Of a DNA stretch of 44,689 bases, positions 26,599-35,401 are shown in pieces. Numbering within the stretch: the first letter of the stretch is position 1; each line of letters starts with the position of its first letter. Origin of the DNA: an uncultured Prevotellaceae bacterium. Lineage in GTDB: Bacteria; Bacteroidota; Bacteroidia; Bacteroidales; Bacteroidaceae. The stretch is from positions 1-44,689 of the forward strand of contig CALFJA010000070.1 in the NCBI GenBank assembly GCA_937877605.1. The letters are read 5' to 3'. The translations under genes were made by a program, and so were the position numbers. The notes below the pieces were generated by a model, which made no database searches, was not told where the DNA came from, and saw only the letters and a list, made by a program, of their open reading frames with translations.

Positions 26599-27576
26599 TC
26601 AGAGGTTGCGCTGTATCACATAGTCAAGGTATGCCTCAAGCGACTTGGCTATATCGCTGTCATGGACAAATTCCCTTATAAAGGAAAGCGCCTGTTGGTA
26701 GTATTCGTCCATTACTCTTTCGGCATAGGAAATGCCACCGCTCTCTATGGTGAAAGTCACCAAACGAGCGATTTCATCGGCTGTTGCAGAGAGTTTTTTT
26801 ACCTTCTTTGCCAGTTCCTGCATCTCCTTGTTGCCCGTAGTGTTCAGGGCATACAGCACCGGAAGTGTCAGTTTCCCTTCTGCCATATCGTTACCGGTAG
26901 GCTTACCTATTTCCTTTGAAGGGAAATAATCGAAAATGTCATCGCGAATCTGGAAGATAACACCGATTTTTTCTCCGAAATTTTCGGCAGCTGCTATAGC
27001 CTCTTTGCTCGCACCTGCAGCCTCAGCACCAATCAGTGCACAGGTTTTGAACAGCGCCGCCGTCTTCTTTTCGATCACACGAAAATAGACATCTTCCGAA
27101 AAGTCAAGGTTTTGTATGTTGCTCAGCTGGATAATCTCACCTTCGGAGAGCGTGCGGCCAAGATTGGCAAGATGCTGGACGATGGCTTCAGAATGGGTGT
27201 AGGACACATAGAGCAAGGCCGTCGACAGAATGTAATCGCCCACCAGCACCGCCACCTTGTTGTTATAATTGGCATTGACCGAAGCCTGTCCGCGCCGCTG
27301 GGCACTGTCGTCCACCACATCGTCGTGTACCAATGATGCGGTATGCAGCAGTTCAAGCCCGACTGCGGCATGCTGAGCCGCTTCGCTAATCTTGCCGAAA
27401 TTCTTTGCCACCAGAAAAATCAAGATGGGGCGCAATCGCTTACCGCCGCGTTGACGGATGTGCGACAGCACCTCACCAAGCAGACCGTCGCCGTGTTGGA
27501 GCGATGTCTCAAAAAGCTCGATGAAATGGGCTAATTCTGCTTTTATTGGCTGTTGAATTGTCGAAAGGTATTCCAT
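26599..27576 (-). CDS. Polyprenyl diphosphate synthase (all-trans, octaprenyl/heptaprenyl type)
   Basis: The 325-residue enzyme condenses isopentenyl diphosphate units into a long trans-prenyl chain, most likely the side chain of menaquinone. Hallmarks are GGKRLRP at 44-50, the first aspartate-rich motif DDVVD at 85-89 (preceded by LHTASLVH) and the second DDIFD at 212-216. Small residues at the positions before the first motif (LLHTA) fit a long-chain product, but chain length cannot be fixed from sequence, so I leave the symbol blank (ispB-like). Its promoter overlaps that of polA in the divergent gap. Confidence 0.9.
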   Translation of the reverse strand: MEYLSTIQQPIKAELAHFIELFETSLQHGDGLLGEVLSHIRQRGGKRLRPILIFLVAKNFGKISEAAQHAAVGLELLHTASLVHDDVVDDSAQRRGQASVNANYNNKVAVLVGDYILSTALLYVSYTHSEAIVQHLANLGRTLSEGEIIQLSNIQNLDFSEDVYFRVIEKKTAALFKTCALIGAEAAGASKEAIAAAENFGEKIGVIFQIRDDIFDYFPSKEIGKPTGNDMAEGKLTLPVLYALNTTGNKEMQELAKKVKKLSATADEIARLVTFTIESGGISYAERVMDEYYQQALSFIREFVHDSDIAKSLEAYLDYVIQRNL

Positions 27577-27595
27577 GAAGCCTCCGTATTTGAGA

Positions 27596-27629
27596 CAAAA
27601 TTAAAGATTTTCGATAAAAGAAAAGCAAA
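27596..27629 (-). promoter_or_regulatory. Promoter of the polyprenyl synthase gene
   Basis: Minus-strand TTTG (27626-27629), 22-bp spacer, TAATTTTG (27596-27603). The spacer is slightly long. Leader is about 15 nt. Confidence 0.55.
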
Positions 27630-27636
27630 AAAGTCG

Positions 27637-27644
27637 TAACTTTG
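27637..27644 (+). promoter_or_regulatory. -7 box of polA
   Basis: TAACTTTG fits TAnnTTTG; no good -33 box. It lies 8 bp from the -33 box of the divergent promoter, so the two polymerases would compete for space. Confidence 0.5.
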
Positions 27645-27665
27645 AACAAATTAAAGAATCTTTTT

Positions 27666-30428
27666 ATGGAAAAACTGTTTCTCCTTGACGCCTATGCACT
27701 GATTTACCGGTCGTACTATGCGTTCATAAATCGTCCGCTCATCAATTCGAAAGGCCTGAACACTTCGGCGGTGAGAGGCTTCTACAACACGCTGAACGAA
27801 GTGCTGAACAAGGAAAACCCGACACACATCGGGGTTGCCTTCGACCACGGCAAGACCTTTCGTGACGAGGCATTTCCTGCCTATAAGGCACAGCGCGAGG
27901 AAACACCGGAAGACATCCGCAAGTCTATCCCCATCATCAAGCAACTGTTACAGGCACTGAACATCCCCATCTACCAGGTCGACGGTTTCGAGGCCGACGA
28001 TGTCATCGGCACACTGGCACTGAAAGCTGGTGCTGCCGGCATAAAAACCTACATGCTCACGCCCGACAAAGACTACGGGCAGTTGGTGCGCGACAATGTG
28101 TTCCAGTTCCGCCCTAGACACGGGGGAGGGTATGAAACGCTTGGACCGAAGGAAATTGCGGAGAAGTATGAAATTGAACGCCCCGAGCAGGTGATTGACC
28201 TTTTGGCGCTGATGGGCGATTCGGCCGACAATTTTCCAGGTTGTCCCGGGGTGGGGGAGAAGACCGCCGTAAAACTTATTCAGCAGTTCGGTTCCATCGA
28301 CCGGATGCTCGAACACACGGAAGAGATCAAGGGAAAGCTCCGTGAAAAAGTGGAAGCTGCCGTTGACGACATCAACATGTCAAAATTCCTGGCTACCATC
28401 CGGACCGATGTTCCCATCGAACTCGACCTCGAGCAACTGAAAGTTTCCGAGCCGAACCAACCCGACCTCGACCAACTCTTCAACGAACTGGAATTCAGAA
28501 GCATCAAACGCGAAGTTGTGAAAGAAGTTAAAAAACCGCAAAAATCTGTTAACGGGCAGCTCGATTTATTCGCAGAATTTACGGCCGAGGAGCCGGAAGA
28601 AGAAAAAAAATCGATTCTGGAAACGGTAAAATCGGTGCTTCCCGCCTACCAACTCATTGATAATCGGGAGGATATGCGAAAATTGGCCGAAAAATTCCTG
28701 TCAGAAAAAATCGTCAGTCTAGACACGGAAACCACCTCTGCCAACCCCATTGATGCTGAACTGGTGGGATTGAGCTTCGCCGTGAAGGAGAAGGAGGCCT
28801 ACTACATTCCCATCCCCGAAAATCGGGAGGAGGCACAAGGAATTGTCGAAATATTCCGACCGGTCTATGAGAGCACCAATATTGTCAAGGTGGGGCAGAA
28901 CATCAAGTACGATCTGGAAGTGCTGCACCGGTATGGCATCACCCTGCAAGGACCCATTTTCGACACCATGATTGCCCACTACCTGCTCCAGCCAGAACTC
29001 CGCCATAACATGGACTACATGGCAGAGGTGCTGCTCAACTACCGCACCATCCACATCGACGAGCTGATTGGGCCGGCCGGTAAGAGCCAACGCTCCATGC
29101 GCGACCTAAGGCCCGAGGATGTATATATGTACGCATGCGAGGATGCCGACATCACACTGCGACTGAAGAATGTGCTCGAACCCATGCTCCGCGAGCGCAA
29201 CTGTGAGCAACTGTTTCACGAGATAGAGATGCCGCTGGTGCCCGTGCTGGCCGAGATGGAGATGAACGGCGTTCGCATTGACACCGAAGCGCTGCAGGAA
29301 ACCTCCGCCACCTTCACACAACGGATGATAGAACTGGAGCAGGAAATCTATCAACTGGCGGGCGAGCCCTTCAACATCTCGTCGCCGAAGCAGGTGGGTG
29401 ACATCCTCTTTGCCAAGATGAAAATCGTGGAAAAGCCTAAAAAGACCAAGACGGGGCAGTTCGTCACCTCCGAGGAAGTGCTGCAGCAACTGCGCCCGAA
29501 GAGTCCCATCGTGGACAAAATCCTGGCCTACCGCGGGCTGAAGAAACTGCTCGGCACCTATGTCGATGCCCTGCCGAAACTGGTCAATCCCCGCACCGAT
29601 CACATCCATACCTCCTACAATCAGGCTGTCACCGCCACGGGACGGCTCTCGTCGAGCGACCCCAACCTGCAGAACATTCCCGTGCGTGGCGAGGACGGCA
29701 AGGAAATCCGCAAGTGCTTCATACCGGAAGAGGGATGCCTTTTCTTCTCCGCCGACTACAGCCAGATTGAACTGCGCGTAATGGCCCACCTGAGCAAGGA
29801 CCAGAACATGATAAAAGCCTTCAACGAGGGGTACGACATCCATGCCGCCACGGCTGCAAACATCTACGGGAAGCAGCCCGAAGAAGTGACCCGCGACGAA
29901 CGCTCGAAGGCCAAGCGGGCCAACTTCGGCATCATCTACGGCATCACCGTGTTCGGACTTGCCGAACGGCTGGAGATTGACCGCAGCGAAGCCAAGATGC
30001 TCATCGACGGCTATTTCCAGACATTTCCACAGGTGCAGCAGTACATGGAGGGTGCAAAAGAGTCGGCGCGGCAGTTAGGCTATGCCGAGACCTTGTACCA
30101 CCGGCGCCGCTACCTTCCCGACATCAACTCGCACAACGGCACCGTACGCGGCTTTGCCGAGCGCAATGCCATCAACGCACCGATACAAGGCAGCGCCGCC
30201 GATATCATCAAGGTTGCCATGATACGCATCTGGAAGCGCATGAAGGCGGAAGGGATGCAGAGCAAGATGATTCTCCAGGTGCACGACGAACTGAACTTCT
30301 CGGTGCTGCCCGAAGAGCGCGAACGGATGGAACGCATCGTCCTGGAGGAAATGCAGGGAGCCTGTCCGCTGCTCGTTCCGCTCGTGGCCGACAGCGGATG
30401 GGGAGAGAACTGGCTGGAAGCCCACTAG
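27666..30428 (+). CDS. polA: DNA polymerase I
   Basis: I use ATG 27666 (MEKLFLLDAYALIYRS, 920 residues); an upstream TTG frame overlaps the -7 box. Three domains are visible. The 5'-3' exonuclease spans about 1-290 (FEADDVIGTLA, LLALMGDSADNFPGCPGVGEKTA). The 3'-5' exonuclease spans about 330-520 and keeps its acidic residues (VSLDTETTSA), so proofreading is probably active. The polymerase has motif A DYSQIELRVMAHLS, motif B RSKAKRANFGIIYG and motif C QVHDELNF. It fills gaps in repair and removes RNA primers. It ends just before repeat copy C, whose first hairpin plus T4 could serve as its terminator. Confidence 0.97.
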   Translation: MEKLFLLDAYALIYRSYYAFINRPLINSKGLNTSAVRGFYNTLNEVLNKENPTHIGVAFDHGKTFRDEAFPAYKAQREETPEDIRKSIPIIKQLLQALNIPIYQVDGFEADDVIGTLALKAGAAGIKTYMLTPDKDYGQLVRDNVFQFRPRHGGGYETLGPKEIAEKYEIERPEQVIDLLALMGDSADNFPGCPGVGEKTAVKLIQQFGSIDRMLEHTEEIKGKLREKVEAAVDDINMSKFLATIRTDVPIELDLEQLKVSEPNQPDLDQLFNELEFRSIKREVVKEVKKPQKSVNGQLDLFAEFTAEEPEEEKKSILETVKSVLPAYQLIDNREDMRKLAEKFLSEKIVSLDTETTSANPIDAELVGLSFAVKEKEAYYIPIPENREEAQGIVEIFRPVYESTNIVKVGQNIKYDLEVLHRYGITLQGPIFDTMIAHYLLQPELRHNMDYMAEVLLNYRTIHIDELIGPAGKSQRSMRDLRPEDVYMYACEDADITLRLKNVLEPMLRERNCEQLFHEIEMPLVPVLAEMEMNGVRIDTEALQETSATFTQRMIELEQEIYQLAGEPFNISSPKQVGDILFAKMKIVEKPKKTKTGQFVTSEEVLQQLRPKSPIVDKILAYRGLKKLLGTYVDALPKLVNPRTDHIHTSYNQAVTATGRLSSSDPNLQNIPVRGEDGKEIRKCFIPEEGCLFFSADYSQIELRVMAHLSKDQNMIKAFNEGYDIHAATAANIYGKQPEEVTRDERSKAKRANFGIIYGITVFGLAERLEIDRSEAKMLIDGYFQTFPQVQQYMEGAKESARQLGYAETLYHRRRYLPDINSHNGTVRGFAERNAINAPIQGSAADIIKVAMIRIWKRMKAEGMQSKMILQVHDELNFSVLPEERERMERIVLEEMQGACPLLVPLVADSGWGENWLEAH

Positions 30429-30444
30429 ACAAAGGGGTTGCGAA

Positions 30445-30540
30445 AGGGGCCCAAACGCAATGCGTTTAGGCTCCTTTTAGCATGCGTTTGGGCGGAAAAC
30501 GGAACCCAACTGGGGCTCTTTTGAAAAACGGGTGCAACAC
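30445..30540 (-). repeat. Dispersed palindromic intergenic element, copy C (inverted, shorter)
   Basis: In reverse complement it shares CACCCGTTTT-CAAAAG, CCCAAACGCAT and GAGCCTAAACGC-like blocks with copy D. The hairpin GGGGCCCAAACGC (30446-30458) with GCGTTTAGGCTCC (30462-30474) is followed by TTTT, so it could end the polA transcript. Confidence 0.6.
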
Positions 30541-30557
30541 AACCTCTTTTCTCCTGT

Positions 30558-30587
30558 TTTGAAATTACTTTTTAATTTGTACCTTTG
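30558..30587 (+). promoter_or_regulatory. Promoter of ychF-lgt
   Basis: TTTG (30558-30561), 18-bp spacer, TACCTTTG (30580-30587), 43 bp before the ychF start. Confidence 0.65.
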
Positions 30588-30630
30588 CGCTTGATTAAAC
30601 TCACCAACCCAACAAAAAAGAACAACGTAT

Positions 30631-31734
30631 ATGGCACTTAAATGCGGCATTGTAGGGCTTCCCAATGTGGGCAAGTCGACCCTTTTCAACTGCCTCTCCA
30701 GCGCAAAGGCCCAGGCAGCCAACTTCCCGTTCTGTACCATCGAGCCCAATGTGGGCGTCATCACCGTTCCCGACGAGCGGCTCAACCGCCTGGCAGAGAT
30801 AGTACACCCGGGACGGATCGTGCCCGCCACCTGCGAGATTGTCGACATCGCAGGCCTGGTGAAAGGCGCATCGAAAGGCGAGGGACTGGGCAACAAATTT
30901 CTCGGAAACATCCGCGAGACCGACGCCATCATCCATGTGCTGCGCTGCTTCGATGACGACAATGTGGTGCGCGAGGGTGGGGCAGCAGTCAACCCCGTGG
31001 AAGACAAGGAAATAATCGACACCGAACTGCAACTGAAAGACCTCGAAACCATCGAGGCGCAACTCTCGAAACAGCAGAAGATGGCCGCCGCCGGCAACAA
31101 GGACGCCAAGGTGCTGGTGGGCGTGCTCGAGGCATACAAGGAAGTGCTCGAACAGGGCAGGAACGCCCGCGAGGTGAACTTCGAAAGCAAGGAAGAGCAA
31201 AAGGCCGCACACGACCTCTTCCTCCTCACCACCAAACCCGTGCTCTATGTATGCAATGTGGACGAAAGTAGTGCCAAGGACGGCAACGACTACAGCCGGA
31301 AAATTGAGGAGATAGCCCTGCGCGAAGGGGCAGAGGTGCTCGTCATAGCCGCCAAGACCGAGGAGGATATTGCATCGCTGGAAACCTACGAGGACAAACT
31401 CATGTTCCTTGAGGAACTCGGCCTGGAAGAAAGCGGCGTCAACCGCCTCATCAAGAAAGCCTACTCGCTGCTCAACCTGCAGACCTTCATCACCGCCGGA
31501 CCCATGGAAGTGAAAGCCTGGACCTTCCGACGCGGATGGAAGGCACCACAGTGTGCCGGCGTCATCCACACCGACTTCGAGAAAGGATTCATCCGCGCCG
31601 AAGTCATCAAATACGACGACTATCTTGCCTACGGGTCGGAAGCAGCCGTGAAAGAAGCCGGCAAAATGGGCATCGAGGGCAAGGACTATGTCGTACAGGA
31701 CGGCGACATCATGCACTTCAGGTTCAATGTCTAA
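30631..31734 (+). CDS. ychF: Redox-regulated ATPase YchF (Obg-family, OLA1 homologue)
   Basis: The 367-residue P-loop protein has G1 GLPNVGKST at 9-17, the G3-type DIAGLV, and NVDE in place of the NKxD guanine-specificity motif, which explains why this family prefers ATP to GTP. A coiled-coil insertion (about 125-195) and the C-terminal TGS domain (TFITAGPMEVKAWTFRRGWKAPQCAGVIHTDF region) complete the standard layout. It binds ribosomes and is linked to stress response. Directly followed by lgt, 19 bp apart. Confidence 0.96.
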   Translation: MALKCGIVGLPNVGKSTLFNCLSSAKAQAANFPFCTIEPNVGVITVPDERLNRLAEIVHPGRIVPATCEIVDIAGLVKGASKGEGLGNKFLGNIRETDAIIHVLRCFDDDNVVREGGAAVNPVEDKEIIDTELQLKDLETIEAQLSKQQKMAAAGNKDAKVLVGVLEAYKEVLEQGRNAREVNFESKEEQKAAHDLFLLTTKPVLYVCNVDESSAKDGNDYSRKIEEIALREGAEVLVIAAKTEEDIASLETYEDKLMFLEELGLEESGVNRLIKKAYSLLNLQTFITAGPMEVKAWTFRRGWKAPQCAGVIHTDFEKGFIRAEVIKYDDYLAYGSEAAVKEAGKMGIEGKDYVVQDGDIMHFRFNV

Positions 31735-31753
31735 GTTATCATAAAGAAATTCC

Positions 31754-32605
31754 ATGACTTTCCTTCATCCATTATTCATTCTCTGGAACCCGGACGAAGT
31801 GGCATTCCACCTCGGACCGCTCTCCGTACGCTGGTACGGACTGTGCTGGCTCATCGGCATCGTGGCGGGACTGTACTACATGCACCGCATGTACAAGGAC
31901 CAGAAAATCGACGACAGCCTCTTCGACACGCTCGTTGTCTATGCATTCATAGGCATACTGGCCGGCGCACGACTGGGGCATTGCCTCCTCTATGAGCCCG
32001 GCTACTACCTTTCCAGCGGCCAGCACATCCTGGAAATGTTCCTTCCCGTCAGCTTTGACGAGCAGGGAGGGTGGCACTACATCGGCTATGCCGGCCTGGC
32101 ATCGCACGGAGGCATGATAGGCATCACCACGGCACTGTGGCTCTACAGCATGAAAGCAAAGCTGCCGTTTGTCAAGGTGGTCGACATGATAGGCATCGTG
32201 GGCCCCCTCACCGGCACATTCATCCGGCTGGGCAACCTCATGAACTCCGAAATCATCGGCCGTACCACCGACATGCCCTGGGCATTCGTGTTCCAGCAGG
32301 TCGACACACTGCCCCGGCACCCCGGACAACTCTACGAAGCCATCGCCTACTTCCTGACCTTCCTGACCCTGTGGCTCATCTACCGCAAGCACAAGAACTG
32401 GATAGGCACCGGCATCTTCATCGGTCTCACCTTGGTGATGGTCTTCACCGAGCGCTTCTGCATAGAATTCTGCAAGGAAGTACAGGTCGGATTCGAAAAC
32501 AACATGCCCATAGACATGGGACAACTGCTCAGCATCCCGTTCATTTTGCTCGGGCTGTGGTTCGTCGTCCGAAGCCGGAAAAAGATAAGGGAACTTGAAA
32601 AATAA
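31754..32605 (+). CDS. lgt: Prolipoprotein diacylglyceryl transferase
   Basis: The 283-residue inner-membrane enzyme moves diacylglycerol from phosphatidylglycerol to the lipobox cysteine of prolipoproteins, the first step of lipoprotein maturation. Several hydrophobic segments are evident. The catalytic region has LSVRWYGLCWLIG near the start, YAGLASHGGMIGI in the middle, and the family signature FIRLGNLMNSEIIGR with the conserved Asn-x3-Glu. The usual HPGQLYEA motif is RHPGQLYEAIAY. It is second in a ychF-lgt transcription unit and converges with mutS. Confidence 0.96.
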   Translation: MTFLHPLFILWNPDEVAFHLGPLSVRWYGLCWLIGIVAGLYYMHRMYKDQKIDDSLFDTLVVYAFIGILAGARLGHCLLYEPGYYLSSGQHILEMFLPVSFDEQGGWHYIGYAGLASHGGMIGITTALWLYSMKAKLPFVKVVDMIGIVGPLTGTFIRLGNLMNSEIIGRTTDMPWAFVFQQVDTLPRHPGQLYEAIAYFLTFLTLWLIYRKHKNWIGTGIFIGLTLVMVFTERFCIEFCKEVQVGFENNMPIDMGQLLSIPFILLGLWFVVRSRKKIRELEK

Positions 32606-32612
32606 GGCATAA

Positions 32613-32648
32613 GGAAAGGCCTCTTCCTGTCTGGGAAGAGGCCTTTCC
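32613..32648. terminator. Bidirectional terminator between lgt and mutS
   Basis: Perfect 15-bp stem (GGAAAGGCCTCTTCC at 32613-32627, complement at 32634-32648), 7 bp after the lgt stop and 8 bp after the mutS stop on the other strand. No long T run, so termination relies on the stem. Confidence 0.8.
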
Positions 32649-32656
32649 GTTGGGAT

Positions 32657-35275
32657 TTATCCGAGTATCTTCTTGATATCGTTCAGTTTGTTCAGTGCCT
32701 CCACGGGCGTCAGGTTGTTGATGTCCAGCCCGATAATCTCGTCGCGGATTTGACTCAGCACTGGATCGTCCAACTGGAAGAAACTCATCTGCATGCCCTC
32801 GCGGGTCTGTCCGAGGTTCTCCACGGCAGCCTTGCCCACCTTTCCCACCTGCGCATTGTCCTGCTCCAACTGCTTCAGGATGACATTCGCACGCTTGACA
32901 ATCGACTTCGGCATGCCCGCTATCTCTGCAACATGAATACCAAACGAGTGTTCCGAACCGCCTTTCTCCAGCTTGCGCAGGAAGATAACCCTGCCGTCCT
33001 GCTCCTTCACCGAGACATTGAAATTACGGATACGCGAGAAATTCTTCTCCATCTCGTTCAACTCGTGGTAGTGGGTGGCAAAGAGCGTGCGTGCCCTGGC
33101 TTTCGGATGCTCGTGCAGATACTCCACAATGGACCACGCTATGCTGATACCGTCGTAGGTACTGGTGCCGCGTCCCAGTTCATCGAAGAGCACCAAAGAA
33201 CGCGGAGTGACATTGTTCAGAATGTTGGAGGCTTCCGTCATTTCCACCATGAAGGTCGACTCGCCCAGCGAAATGTTGTCACTGGCACCCACACGGGTGA
33301 AGATTTTGTCCACCAAACCTATCTTGGCACTCTCTGCGGGGACGAAAGAACCCATCTGTGCGAGCAGCACTATCAAGGCAGTCTGGCGCAACAAGGCCGA
33401 CTTGCCGGCCATGTTCGGCCCCGTGATGATGATTATTTGCTGCTTGCCGGTGTCCAGATAGATGTCGTTGGGAATATATCGCTCGCCCAGGGGCAGCTGT
33501 GTCTCAATCACAGCGTGGCGTCCCTGTCTGATATCGAGCACCTCCGAGTCTTCCACCACAGGGCGCACATAGCGGTTCTGTTCGGCAGCCTTGGCCAGAG
33601 AGAGCAGGCAATCGAGCAAGGCTACGGCATTGGCGTTTCGCTGTATCTGGGAAATGAATCCCTGGGCGTAGAGCACCAATTCGTTGAACAACCGCTCCTC
33701 GAGGCTCAGTATCTTGTCGTCGGCAGTGAGTATTTTCTCCTCGTATTCCTTCAGTTCCTGGGTAATGTATCGCTCGGCCTGGGCAAGCGTCTGCTTTCTG
33801 ATCCAGTCCTGCGGCACCTTATCCTTGTACATGTTGCGGACTTCAAGGTAGTAGCCGAACACATTGTTGTAACCTACCTTCAGGCTGCTGATGCCCGTCA
33901 GTTCAATTTCGCGCTGCTGGATTTGCATGAGGTACTCGCGCCCGTTGCTGGAGATGGACCGCAGTTCATCGAGTTCACGGTTGTAGCCTGCTGCTATGAC
34001 ATTACCCTTATTGAGCAACTGCGGCGGGTCTGGTTGGATTTCCCTGCCAATGCGTTCGCACAGTTCGCTGCAGAGATCCAGTTGCCGGCCTATCCGCTGC
34101 ATGGTTTCATTGTCGGTCTGCTCCGTTGCGGCCTTAATTGTCACGATTGATTGTAGCGCTATGCGCAGTTGTACCATCTCCCTGGGCGACACGCGGCCCA
34201 CAGCCACCTTCGAGATGATGCGCTCCAGGTCGCCGATGCGGTCAAGTTCCTCATCGATGGCATAGCGGAAATCGGGCTCGCGGAAGAAATACTCAACGCC
34301 GTCGAGCCGCTCGTTGATGCGGTTTATGTCCTTCAGGGGGAACACCACCCAGCGACGCAGCATGCGACCACCCATCGGCGTCACCGTCTTATCAATCACC
34401 TGGAGCAGTGAGGTGCCTTCTTCCTGCATGGGTTGGAGCAGTTCCAGCGAGCGGATGGTGAAGCGGTCGAGGCGCACATACCGCTCTTCCTCAATGCGGG
34501 AGAGCGTCGTAATGTGGCCGATATGTGTGTGCTGGGTTGTCTCGAGGTAGTACATGATGGCACCAGCAGCCACCACACCGCTGCGGATATGGTCCACACC
34601 AAAGCCCTTCAGCGACTTCGTGCCGAAATGCTTGTTCAGTTTTTCGTGTGCCGTTTGCTCGGTGAATACCCAGTCGTCCAGTTCAAACACACAGTGGTGG
34701 GTACCGAAATAGCGTTCGAACTGTGCTCGGTTTTCGCGGTTGTAGAGCACTTCCTTGGGCTGGAAGTTGGCCAGCAGTTTCTCCACATAGTCGAAAGTAC
34801 CCTCACCTGTGAGGAACTCTCCCGTCGAGATGTCCAGGAATGCCACGCCGCAGGCAGCCTTTCCGAAGTTCACTGCCGCCAGGAAGTTGTTCTCCTTGTG
34901 GTTCAACACATTGTCGCCCATGGCCACTCCGGGTGTCACCAGTTCGGTAATGCCGCGCTTCACCAGTTTCTTCGTGAGTTTTGGGTCCTCCAGTTGATCG
35001 CAGATGGCCACGCGCCGGCCGGCCCGAATCAGCTTGGGCAGATAGGTGTCGAGGGCATGATGGGGAAAGCCTGCCATCTCCGTGATGTCGCCGCTCCCTC
35101 CGTTGTTACGCTTGGTGAGGGTGATGCCCAATATGCGTGAGGCCTCTACGGCATCCTCGCAGTAGGTTTCGTAGAAGTCGCCGCAACGAAACAGCAGCAG
35201 AGCATCGGGGTGCTTTGCCTTCAGCGAGAAGAACTGCTGCATCATTGGGGTCAATCCCTTTTCTTTTGTGGCCAT
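32657..35275 (-). CDS. mutS: DNA mismatch repair protein MutS
   Basis: The 872-residue protein recognises mismatches and recruits MutL. The N-terminal mismatch-reading motif is GDFYE (Phe-x-Glu) near residue 32. Connector, lever and clamp regions occupy about 130-560. The ATPase has Walker A GPNMAGKS at about 617-624, Walker B with LVLFDELGRGTSTYDG near 690-705, and the conserved FATHYHEL. The C-terminal dimerisation helix ends in LNKLNDIKKILG. Length and domains are those of MutS1, not MutS2. Confidence 0.97.
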   Translation of the reverse strand: MATKEKGLTPMMQQFFSLKAKHPDALLLFRCGDFYETYCEDAVEASRILGITLTKRNNGGSGDITEMAGFPHHALDTYLPKLIRAGRRVAICDQLEDPKLTKKLVKRGITELVTPGVAMGDNVLNHKENNFLAAVNFGKAACGVAFLDISTGEFLTGEGTFDYVEKLLANFQPKEVLYNRENRAQFERYFGTHHCVFELDDWVFTEQTAHEKLNKHFGTKSLKGFGVDHIRSGVVAAGAIMYYLETTQHTHIGHITTLSRIEEERYVRLDRFTIRSLELLQPMQEEGTSLLQVIDKTVTPMGGRMLRRWVVFPLKDINRINERLDGVEYFFREPDFRYAIDEELDRIGDLERIISKVAVGRVSPREMVQLRIALQSIVTIKAATEQTDNETMQRIGRQLDLCSELCERIGREIQPDPPQLLNKGNVIAAGYNRELDELRSISSNGREYLMQIQQREIELTGISSLKVGYNNVFGYYLEVRNMYKDKVPQDWIRKQTLAQAERYITQELKEYEEKILTADDKILSLEERLFNELVLYAQGFISQIQRNANAVALLDCLLSLAKAAEQNRYVRPVVEDSEVLDIRQGRHAVIETQLPLGERYIPNDIYLDTGKQQIIIITGPNMAGKSALLRQTALIVLLAQMGSFVPAESAKIGLVDKIFTRVGASDNISLGESTFMVEMTEASNILNNVTPRSLVLFDELGRGTSTYDGISIAWSIVEYLHEHPKARARTLFATHYHELNEMEKNFSRIRNFNVSVKEQDGRVIFLRKLEKGGSEHSFGIHVAEIAGMPKSIVKRANVILKQLEQDNAQVGKVGKAAVENLGQTREGMQMSFFQLDDPVLSQIRDEIIGLDINNLTPVEALNKLNDIKKILG

Positions 35276-35331
35276 GATTGATGTGACGGACGGGTTACTG
35301 GTATTCCTTCAGCGACGGAGTTTCCGCCCCA

Positions 35332-35339
35332 CAAAGGTA
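35332..35339 (-). promoter_or_regulatory. -7 box of mutS
   Basis: Minus-strand TACCTTTG, 56 bp upstream of the start codon; no TTTG at the right distance. Confidence 0.45.
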
Positions 35340-35401
35340 AGCATTTTTTACGAAGAACCGATGGGGTGGACTTTGTTTTTGCTGCCGGAGGAATGGCCGT
35401 G

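Noticed and set aside
27642..27665. TTG-initiated start for polA
   Set aside because: It overlaps the -7 box TAACTTTG and predicts 8 extra residues; ATG 27666 gives the standard N-terminus.
29212..29227. Possible third parS site (TGTTTCACGAGATAGA)
   Set aside because: Only one half-site matches and it is inside polA; explained by coding sequence.
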